5,885 bases of DNA. It comes from JBLKSS01 sp047607725 (lineage in GTDB: Bacteria > Pseudomonadota > Gammaproteobacteria > Enterobacterales > Enterobacteriaceae). The notes under the pieces are model-generated. The model made no database searches. It saw only the letters and a list, made by a program, of their open reading frames with translations, and was not told the origin of the DNA. The DNA lies in the NCBI RefSeq assembly GCF_047607725.1, contig NZ_JBLKSS010000205.1:1-5885 (forward strand). Reading direction: 5' to 3'. Made by a program: the position numbers and the translations under genes. This document shows, piece by piece, positions 1 through 4,763 of the stretch (its first letter is position 1; the number at the start of each line of letters is the position of its first letter).

Positions 1-389
1 GCTTCTTTTTCCAGTCACGGAACAGTGCACAGAACTGTGAGTAGCCGAGGGCATCACCGCCCACGGCGGCATGATATTCCATCCAGAGCAGCTGTTTGGT
101 CACGCCCTTGCGGCTTAACTCGGTATCGATATCAAGCCAGCTGGGTAAGGTCTTGATAGCCTTGCCTGATTTGCCGGGATAGAGCAGGCGGTCGAGGTCG
201 ACGGGGGACAGTTCCGCCGGCAATGGCCAGACCAGGTTAGCTACCGTGAATCGGCCGAGGATATCGTGCACTGTGGTACAGCCGATGCCGAGAGCTGCTG
301 CGATTCGAGCGACGCTGCTCAAATTTAATGCGTAATACATTGATATAGATTCACATTTCTGTTCTCGCGTTCTTCTTTTTACCTGCCAT
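1..389 (-). pseudogene. istA: IS21-family transposase IstA, N-terminal part, frame disrupted, runs off window
   Basis: IstA is the DDE transposase of IS21 elements and works with the ATPase IstB. From about position 300 down to 1 one frame is clearly IstA: a helix-turn-helix (IAAALGIGCTTVHDILGRF), then VWPLPAELSPVDLDRLLYP, LPSWLDIDTELSRKGVTKQL, LLWMEYHAAVGG and YSQFCALFRDWKKK, all hallmarks of the region before the catalytic core. The best start is ATG at 389, six bases after GGAGG (396-400), giving MAGKKKNARTEM and then TGA (351-353). Beyond that TGA the same frame reads IYINVLRIKFEQRRSNR, the expected first helix, and only a frame change near 300-310 joins it to the helix-turn-helix. So I see an in-frame stop and a frameshift. 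An alternative ATG at 394 opens the later frame without interruption, but it lies one base from GGAGG and gives an atypical N-terminus. The catalytic domain is outside the window. Confidence 0.75.
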
Positions 390-441
390 GCCATACCTCC
401 GGAAGCTAAAAGTCTCCAGAGTATGGCGGAACAGAAGATGA

Positions 442-508
442 GCGATCGGACAGAATCGGAATCGCTGATCGGGCGACCGGAATCAGTGATCGGGCGTGAC
501 CGGAACCA
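442..508. repeat. Three tandem 21-23 bp repeats at the IS21 end
   Basis: Units lie at about 442-463, 464-484 and 486-508. Each is built as TGATCGGGCG followed by (a)CCGGAAtC; unit 442-463 is the most diverged. Multiple short repeats inside the termini are characteristic of IS21-family ends and are thought to bind the transposase. Confidence 0.75.
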
Positions 509-520
509 GCAACTATCACA

Positions 521-1019
521 AATGATGAAACCGCTAATTAGACACCATCGCGTTCGCGAAACTGAGTTAAGCCTTACGCCCGGTAGTTGAAGAGTTGAGG
601 GAATGAGAGCGCGGCAAATAGTTGCGACCGAGCGTTGCATCCGTGTAGGGATGATGCAAACGAGTATGGCTTCAAATATGAAAACTTACCAGCCCAGCGG
701 GGCCTGGCTGAGTCAGCTTGTCTGGCTTTGTGAGCAACATTACAGCCCGCCCGGAAGCCCGCCGAATTGCAATAATCATCACGGCTATTGCCCGACAGAC
801 CCTCTTATTGTACAGGATAAGGCGGCCTGAACGAACGTCGCCGTGAGTGCAACTGACGAAGAGTAACAGTGAGTGGACCCTATAGCCAATTACCACAGCA
901 AGAGTGAAGTTAACGGAAACATGGGCTGCGGCGCAGCGCGTGATCGCTGCCCGGCATTATTGCGTTAGGTCAGGGAAGCAGAGAGGGCCGTATCGAGGTT
1001 CGCCACGGAGAAAGCAGGA
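521..1019. other. Gene-poor interval between the IS21 end and rpn
   Basis: No open frame here resembles a known protein, and those present (603-830 plus, 672-896 minus) follow the repeat copy at 571-764 rather than a gene. Bases 765-1019 lack any recognised domain, RNA gene or clear terminator. The segment just past the rpn stop has no GC-rich hairpin followed by a T run on the rpn strand. The only local structures noticed are short GC-rich self-complementary stretches around 930-955. Confidence 0.5.
571..764. repeat. Direct repeat copy A (about 190 bp, diverged), upstream flank of the rpn region
   Basis: Aligns by eye along its length with 2119-2309 in the same orientation. Shared anchors in order are GCCTTAC; GGGAATGAGAGC vs GGGAGAATGGAAGC; CAAA, then CGACCG vs CAACCG; GCATCC; GGATG with TGCAA; GTA, GGC and TCA; the identical CAGCTTGTCTGGCT; GCAACAT vs TCAACAT; CAGCCCGCCC. 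Copy A is the more degraded: its frame matching the open frame of copy B is broken. It keeps a hairpin (TTGCATC 635-641 with GATGCAA 653-659) at the same place as a stem in copy B. This is probably a dispersed intergenic repeat, not a gene. Confidence 0.65.
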
Positions 1020-2006
1020 TCAATGACGCAGCTGTTGCAGGTCATCATCGGACAATCCGGTCATTTCTCTGATCGACGCACGGTCAATCCCGCGCTGAAG
1101 CATGGAACGGGCAATTTTGAGGGTGGCTTCGCGCTCACCTTTCTCGATACCGCGTTGCTCACCGAGTTGGATACCTTCTGCTCGTCCTTTCTCGATACCT
1201 TTTTGTTCAAGCTGTTGTGCGATGGTCATCAGTTGATCCCCGTGTTGCGGCACTCGCTGTGCCAGGTCGCGTACAAAGGCTTCGGCATTTGAGGATTCGC
1301 CAGCCTGCAATAGATAGTATTCCAGCGAAATCACCTGCGGCGAAGCCAGCCAGTCTTCCATCAGCAGAGTCGCCAGTCTATCGGTCAGCTCCGCAAGATC
1401 GCGCTGGTGAATATTTTTTTGCAGCAGGGTCAGCGCCGCCATGCTGCGGTGGGTCATTATTTCATCATCCGGTATGACAGTCACGTCAACCAGCGGAAAA
1501 TCGCCACTATAGAGTTTACCGGCCAGTTCAGGGTCGTCAAACTCCCGCAGCCAGTTTGTGGAATACGGATACGGGCTGCGTCGGCCAGTATAAAACAGAA
1601 CCGGGATCACTAACGGTAGCGTTTTGTGTCCTGCTTCCAGGTGGCGCTGCATTGCCGCTACAGCATAGCGTAATAACCTGAACGCCATGTGTTTATCCGG
1701 TGTCGACTGATGCTCAATTAACACATGGACGTAAGCATCACCTGTGGTGGTCTTCAAACTATACAACACGTCACTGAAATACTGGCGCAGATCCTCCTCG
1801 ACAAAACTTCCGGATTCTAGCTTTAGCGTGTTCAGGTCACATATTGCCCGCAGTTCTGCGGGCAGATGGATTTCCATAAAATCGCGGGCAATGGCCGGCT
1901 GGTTCAAGAACTGCCTGAAGGTAGCATCATGGGGCGTAGGTATACTGTTTTTCTTTTTTATCATCTGAAATGTCGCTGCATAACTTAAACGGGAAAACTC
2001 TACCAT
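1020..2006 (-). CDS. Rpn-family recombination-promoting nuclease / YhgA-like putative transposase
   Basis: This 328-residue protein belongs to the Rpn/YhgA family (Transposase_31, a PD-(D/E)XK nuclease fold). E. coli relatives are Mg-dependent DNA endonucleases that raise RecA-independent recombination, and some act in phage defence. The family signature starts at TPHDATFRQFL (residues 24-34) and continues through ARDFMEIHLP (40-49), FVEEDLRQYFSDVLYSLK (68-85), VHVLIEHQST (93-102), PLVIPVLFYTG (131-141) and DVTVIPDDEIM (174-184). D79 with E98-x-Q100 fits the nuclease motif. The charged tail IEKGRAEGIQLGEQRGIEKG (271-290) and the end MTGLSDDDLQQLRH (315-328) are typical. Length is normal and I see no lesion. 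The ATG at 2006 has no good ribosome binding site of its own but overlaps a short upstream frame (2000-2035). Family similarity starts near residue 15-20, so Met15 (1964) is an alternative start, though it also lacks a ribosome binding site. The gene stands alone between two direct repeats. Confidence 0.9.
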   Translation of the reverse strand: MVEFSRLSYAATFQMIKKKNSIPTPHDATFRQFLNQPAIARDFMEIHLPAELRAICDLNTLKLESGSFVEEDLRQYFSDVLYSLKTTTGDAYVHVLIEHQSTPDKHMAFRLLRYAVAAMQRHLEAGHKTLPLVIPVLFYTGRRSPYPYSTNWLREFDDPELAGKLYSGDFPLVDVTVIPDDEIMTHRSMAALTLLQKNIHQRDLAELTDRLATLLMEDWLASPQVISLEYYLLQAGESSNAEAFVRDLAQRVPQHGDQLMTIAQQLEQKGIEKGRAEGIQLGEQRGIEKGEREATLKIARSMLQRGIDRASIREMTGLSDDDLQQLRH

Positions 2007-2035
2007 AAAGCGGGCGCGACCGCTGCCGAATGCAT
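2000..2035 (-). other. Possible 11-codon leader frame translationally coupled to rpn
   Basis: The only strong ribosome binding site upstream of rpn (GGGAGG, 2041-2046) lies five bases before an ATG at 2035. That ATG opens a frame MHSAAVAPALW ending in TAG. The TAG overlaps the rpn start within ATGGTAG, so ribosomes ending the short frame could re-initiate on rpn. This could be real coupling, or the leftover of an older rpn start moved out of frame by an indel. The peptide itself resembles nothing I know. Confidence 0.4.
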
Positions 2036-2040
2036 ATTTT

Positions 2041-2046
2041 CCTCCC
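2041..2046 (-). promoter_or_regulatory. Strong ribosome binding site GGGAGG upstream of rpn
   Basis: On the minus strand GGGAGG is followed by AAAAT and then ATG (2035). Spacing is ideal for that ATG but 34 bases from the annotated rpn start, which is why the leader frame is listed. A possible minus-strand -10 box TATTAT lies at 2068-2073 with no convincing -35 element. Confidence 0.5.
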
Positions 2047-2118
2047 TCTGCTTATACCACTATCCGAATAATAACTTTCGCCGCAACGACGAAAAGCGCC
2101 AACGCGAAACAACGTTGC

Positions 2119-2309
2119 GCCTTACCCTTGCTATCCGTAAGGCCGGGAGAATGGAAGCTTAGCAAACGGCGCAACCGTGCGGAGCATCCCTTACGGATGC
2201 TGCAAGCGGGTAAGGCGTCAGGGATGGAAACCCGCCCCCTAACGATGCTGGACAGAGACAGCTTGTCTGGCTCATTGCTCAACATGGCAGCCCGCCCAGC
2301 GCCCTGCCG
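2119..2309. repeat. Direct repeat copy B, multi-hairpin, other flank of the rpn region
   Basis: Same orientation as 571-764 and better preserved. It holds three successive perfect stems: GCCTTAC (2119-2125) with GTAAGGC (2137-2143); AGCATCC (2183-2189) with GGATGCT (2195-2201); GCGGGT (2206-2211) with ACCCGC (2230-2235). The CTTAC motif recurs in the first stem and in the second loop. Open frames cross it on both strands (2128-2358 plus and 2052-2339 minus), but neither shows a domain and both are explained by repeat structure. I believe it is a dispersed structured repeat; the family name is unknown to me. Confidence 0.65.
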
Positions 2310-2388
2310 TAAAAAATTCCCACAGGCCGCACAGGCCATTATGCCAAATCTAAATTAGGCAAAGCGCGACGTCTGGCAGATGACCGTT

Positions 2389-2652
2389 TTATGGCCCTTT
2401 TTTACTGACTTCCGCCATCTCGGCGTAGCGTGCATCATTCGCGCCCGGCAGCTGCTGGCGGAGCTGGCGATGATGCGCCAGGCGCGTCGTAAAATAGACA
2501 CGTAGATGCTTAGACTGTTCACGGGCCACGGCTTCCGCGGCGACCGGTAGCCGAGTTCTTTCTTTATACGCTACTCCAGCAGCCACTAAATCGACAGCCA
2601 CTTGCTCTTGTTCTTCGTGTTATAAATTAGCGATGTTCCCTGTGGGTATCAC
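2389..2652 (-). pseudogene. hot: DNA polymerase III theta subunit homologue (HolE / phage P1 Hot-like), interrupted by an early stop
   Basis: Theta is the small subunit of the Pol III core that binds and stabilises the epsilon proofreading exonuclease; phage P1 and some conjugative plasmids carry their own version, Hot. The frame matches that family closely: VDLVAAGVAYKERTRLPV, AAEAVAREQSKHLRVYFTTR and LAHHRQLRQQLPGANDARY. These parallel HolE VDLAAAGVAFKERYNMPV and EAVEREQPEHLR, and the RHYRQL-x-QLP tail of P1 Hot. Homology begins before the 70-residue open frame: upstream in the same frame are GNIANL, an ochre codon (2620-2622), then HEEQEQVAVDL, matching HolE NLAKL...VNVDL. The likely original start is GTG at 2652, or a start further up near AAAGGAGG (2693-2700). 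The C-terminus (AEMAEVSKKGP) looks complete. An N-terminally shortened product from the GTG at 2601 is possible but would lack the first helix residues. Confidence 0.75.
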
Positions 2653-2692
2653 AGACGCCAGACAGAGTGAATTCAACAATGACCGCTTAGAA

Positions 2693-2700
2693 CCTCCTTT
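2693..2700 (-). promoter_or_regulatory. Near-perfect Shine-Dalgarno AAAGGAGG without a good start codon
   Basis: On the minus strand AAAGGAGG is followed 12-13 bases later only by ATT (2680) or TTG (2679). It lies 40 bases above the likely theta/Hot start. It may be the original ribosome binding site of that gene, with its start codon lost or shifted by later mutations. Confidence 0.4.
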
Positions 2701-2727
2701 CCCCAGCGGCAACAGAATGAGGTGAAG

Positions 2728-2862
2728 GCCAGCGGCGCCGCTGGCGCGGCGAAGCGCCTCACCGGCAGGCGTCAGCCTGCCAGGATGTTAACGCGCGGCC
2801 GCGGGGGCCCCTCCCTTCATTACCGGCGAGAGTAACAGAGCGGGCCCCCCGCCCTTTCATTA
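2728..2862. repeat. GC-rich palindrome, hairpin and direct-repeat cluster
   Basis: This lies between the ardB stop and the theta remnant. Directly visible are: an 18 bp perfect palindrome GCCAGCGGCGCCGCTGGC (2728-2745); a stem GGCGC/GCGCC with loop GGCGAA (2743-2758); a stem GGCAGGC/GCCTGCC with loop GTCA (2764-2781); palindromes CGCGGCCGCG (2794-2803) and GGGGCCCC (2804-2811). Two imperfect direct repeats (2801-2822 and 2840-2862) each run from a GCGGG start through a C-rich block to TTCATTA. Its composition differs sharply from the AT-richer flanks. There is no T run after any stem, so this is not a simple terminator. Replication, conjugative or packaging cis-sites are possible, but the function is unknown. 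Confidence 0.7.
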
Positions 2863-2864
2863 AG

Positions 2865-3322
2865 CTAGTCGAGTGCGGCGCAAACGACATCCCATTCTCG
2901 GTACGTATCGATAAACGGCCATAGTTAAACATCACGCAGCGTCAATGGCGAATAAGCCTAGCATGGTCACATGCATGATGAGCCCAACAACGGCGATAGA
3001 TCGTCAACGCCGTCAGGATAATGCCCGTGGCATCGGCATTTACCGTTTGTTCAAACCCGTTGTCGCTATTAACGACCAAAATACGGTCACCCTCGGGTAT
3101 CATCTGAACGCCATCCGGCAAACGGATGAAATGCCAGAACCCGCCGTGATAGTCGGGCATCATTTGGTCGGCCAGTGGATAGACCAACATCTCGGCGACC
3201 CGGAAATCATTACCAAGTAAGTATGGCAGAAAAGATAAAGTAACCCTCGGTGGATTAAGAGTCTGCTAGGTGCCATGAATTGAAGTTGAAACAGCTAGGA
3301 ATGCTTTTAGTGACGACCTCAT
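2865..3322 (-). pseudogene. ardB: ArdB/KlcA-family antirestriction protein, broken by stops and a frameshift
   Basis: ArdB/KlcA proteins are carried by plasmids and phages and relieve type I restriction of incoming DNA. The conserved core is intact in one frame: LSFLPYLLGNDFRVAEMLVY, PLADQMMPDYHGGFWHFIRL, PEGDRILVVNSDNGFE and VNADATGIILTALTI. The N-terminus continues upstream in the same frame from ATG 3322 (MRSSLKAFLAVSTSIHGT) but meets TAG at 3266-3268 before QTLNPPRVT. The core frame stops at 2942-2944 after LIRH. In a shifted frame the normal C-terminus follows: TLRDV, then TAA (2925-2927), then FIDTYREWDVVCAALD and TAG (2865-2867). The rebuilt length, about 152 codons, fits the family. 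Lesions seen are two in-frame stops and one frameshift near 2945. No clear ribosome binding site precedes 3322, so the exact start is uncertain. It lies upstream of the theta remnant on the same strand. Confidence 0.8.
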
Positions 3323-3366
3323 GAGTGGCCGATTGCATGTGATCCTGTAGTAAGATCATTCGTTAC

Positions 3367-3404
3367 TTTCATCGTTGCGTGATGAAACAGATGACGACTA
3401 ATGT
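3367..3404 (+). promoter_or_regulatory. Candidate SDR promoter with overlapping perfect inverted repeat
   Basis: TTTCATC (3367-3373) and GATGAAA (3381-3387) form a perfect 7 bp inverted repeat with a 7 bp spacer. It overlaps a possible -35 box TTGCGT (3375-3380), paired after 18 bases with a -10 like TAATGT (3399-3404). This suits a repressor operator of TetR or similar type, but no regulator gene is in the window. Promoter prediction by eye is weak evidence. Confidence 0.35.
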
Positions 3405-3453
3405 TTATCTTTCGTATGGTAAGTGATGATCCAAAAGCATAGAGAAAGTAATC

Positions 3454-4194
3454 ATGGGCAGATATCAGGGAAAACGCATACTTATCACTGGCGGTACAAG
3501 CGGCATGGGGCTTGCAGGTGCTCAGCGTATTGTCAAAGAGGGTGGTCATGTAGCCATCACGGGACTTAATGAAGAACGTCTGGAATGCGCCCGCCACTTG
3601 CTACCGGAGACATCGCTTATCTTAAAAAATGATGCTGCCTGCGAAGCGGATATAAGTGAGTTGCATAAAGCCATCAACCGCTGGGGAGCACTTGACGGTT
3701 TATGGCTTAATGCCGGCTACGCAGAAGTAGGTCCTCCGGAATCCGTTACGGCCGATATTTTCAACCACATGATGAATGCTAACGTCCGTGGTCCGATGCT
3801 TCAGCTTGCAGCCCTATCTGGTTCACTCAACCGGGGTGCGTCTGTTCTGGTGACGTCCTCCTCTTCTGTTTATGAAGGCGCGGCAATGACGAGCCTTCAT
3901 GCAGCAACCAAAGGTGCCGTTGTCGCCATGGTTAAAAGCTGGGCAAATGCGCTCGCTGGACGCGGTATCCGCGCCAACACACTAGTGCCGGGTCCGATTG
4001 AAACTAACTTCAGGCATTTCATGCCGGAGGAGTCGCGTCAGCGATTTGAGAACTTTGTGGTCAGCCAGGTACCGCTCGGCCGGGCTGGAACAGCACAAGA
4101 AGCAGCGGCCGTTGCACTCTTTCTGCTTTCAGATGACGCTTCGTACGTTACCGGCAGTCAATACGCCGTGGATGGAGGCCTGGTGCATTATTAA
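3454..4194 (+). CDS. SDR-family oxidoreductase with His in place of the catalytic Tyr
   Basis: This 246-residue classical short-chain dehydrogenase/reductase is an NAD(P)-dependent oxidoreductase with a Rossmann fold; substrate unknown. The cofactor-binding motif TGGTSGMG is at residues 12-19, LNAG at 85-88, the structural Asn at N110 (MMNANVRGP), the Ser cluster at 135-138, and the post-active-site VPGPIETNF at 178-186. The end YVTGSQYAVDGGLVHY (231-246) is a typical SDR C-terminus. The active-site Y-x-x-x-K reads HAATK: residue 149 is His (CAT), while Lys153 is kept. That is a single-base change from TAT. The usual Arg/Asp after the second strand is Leu here (ITGLNEERL, 35-43), which may affect cofactor choice. 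The start ATG has AGAGAAAG five bases upstream. Length and frame are complete, unlike its neighbours. The gene stands alone, convergent with the broken transporter downstream, behind a possible operator at 3367-3387. The family call is secure, activity is doubtful. Confidence 0.92.
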   Translation: MGRYQGKRILITGGTSGMGLAGAQRIVKEGGHVAITGLNEERLECARHLLPETSLILKNDAACEADISELHKAINRWGALDGLWLNAGYAEVGPPESVTADIFNHMMNANVRGPMLQLAALSGSLNRGASVLVTSSSSVYEGAAMTSLHAATKGAVVAMVKSWANALAGRGIRANTLVPGPIETNFRHFMPEESRQRFENFVVSQVPLGRAGTAQEAAAVALFLLSDDASYVTGSQYAVDGGLVHY

Positions 4195-4660
4195 AGCCAC
4201 TTAAGTCGGGCTTGGTACTATAAGCAAAGAATTTGATGTTAAAAGTGGGCAATACTTCCTTATTTGTGAAGTTATCCTTTTTTCTCTCTAGTAGACCTTC
4301 AGGTATAGCCCATCTGTCCCCTGTGAGGTAGCCGGGTTAAGCCATCGTATTGTAAATCTCAATTATTAAGTTGCAGATAAAACGAAAATTGTTCTTTTTC
4401 GCATATTCGGCAACAGTACGACAGATAACGGCTTGCAGGAAAGCGACCTTAAGGTGGTTAATAAACTTTAGGGTCAAGCAGAGTGGACTGACCCCACAAC
4501 TATAGTGCCGGATCGTCTACCGGGGTAGGATCAGTCCACATCGTGAGCATGGTGGCACAGTCGTTGACCACGCCACCCCGCACGCTGCACTTAGGTGCGG
4601 TCTATCATTTAAATGGTTATGTTGTGTTGCTAGCTGTTCTGAAGCATGTTGTGCGACCTG
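4195..4660. other. Non-coding interval after the SDR gene
   Basis: No open frame with recognisable domains on either strand. A weak inverted repeat (AAGCC...GGCTT) directly follows the SDR stop but has no T run, so I do not call a terminator. An AT-rich stem CGAAAA/TTTTCG lies around 4382-4401. The notable structure is the inverted repeat at 4483-4539. Shorter stems follow: GGTGGC (4551-4556) with GCCACC (4572-4577), and CCGCAC (4578-4583) with GTGCGG (4595-4600). It may be relic mobile DNA. Confidence 0.45.
4483..4539. repeat. 57 bp unit bounded by perfect 9 bp inverted repeats, IS-tip-like
   Basis: GTGGACTGA (4483-4491) and TCAGTCCAC (4531-4539) are exact reverse complements. Inside them CCCC (4492-4495) faces CGGGG (4521-4525), so both ends read TGGACTGA followed by a C-rich tract. 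Tips like TGGACTGACCCC resemble IS3-family terminal repeats, which suggests a mini-element or an internally deleted IS. A competing stem GGGTCA (4471-4476) with TGACCC (4489-4494) shares the left arm. No target duplication is obvious. Confidence 0.45.
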
Positions 4661-4760
4661 TTAGCCCACGAAGTCATGCTCCTTAGGATTCAACAACTCC
4701 TGCATTAATTTCTCTTTTACGTCTTCACTACTCTCATTAATATGCGCCCAGTTCTTGAGG
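4661..4760 (-). pseudogene. Possible C-terminal coding remnant, family unknown
   Basis: Just downstream of the transporter stop, in a different minus-strand frame, the sequence reads LLKNWAHINESSEDV then KEKLMQELLNPKEHDFVG and ends in TAA (4661-4663). The amino-acid make-up (charged, helical, few rare residues) looks like a genuine protein end, but there is no start codon with a ribosome binding site. The frame can be followed upstream only within the transporter gene. I do not recognise the family. It could be the tail of a lost neighbour or a chance open stretch. Confidence 0.25.
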
Positions 4761-4763
4761 AGG

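Larger units (their letters stand above)
1..520 (-). mobile_element. IS21-family insertion sequence, istA-side end (partial)
   Basis: The element reads leftward and runs off the window at base 1. It holds the start of an istA-type transposase gene (see 1-389), and outside it three imperfect tandem repeats (442-508). The outer end is placed at 520 because, read on the minus strand, the element would begin TGTGATAGTTGCTGG. IS21 elements typically begin with TG and carry several repeats of about 20 bp just inside the tip. The exact boundary is inferred, since the other end and any target duplication lie outside the window. The flank beyond is AATGATGAAACC on the plus strand. Confidence 0.75.

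Noticed and set aside
442..508. CRISPR-like array
   Set aside because: The repeats are contiguous with no spacers and sit at an IS21 tip, where such repeats are expected.
603..896. Open frames on both strands across repeat copy A
   Set aside because: Different frames from those open in copy B and no protein-like conservation; explained by the repeat.
1023..1613. Three plus-strand open frames opposite rpn
   Set aside because: They are antisense shadows of the strongly supported rpn frame and show no domain of their own.
2128..2358. Open frames on both strands across repeat copy B (76 and 95 residues)
   Set aside because: They follow a structured repeat, the matching frame in copy A is broken, and neither has recognisable domains.
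2728..2862. Retron or reverse-transcriptase-linked structured RNA
   Set aside because: The fold is suggestive but no reverse transcriptase or partner gene is present in the window.
2945..3220. Plus-strand 91-residue open frame
   Set aside because: It lies opposite the ardB core, whose family motifs are on the minus strand.
3319..3597. Minus-strand 92-residue open frame
   Set aside because: Antisense to the SDR start; no motif or ribosome binding site.
4195..4222. Rho-independent terminator after the SDR gene
   Set aside because: The AAGCC/GGCTT stem is short, the loop is long and there is no T run.
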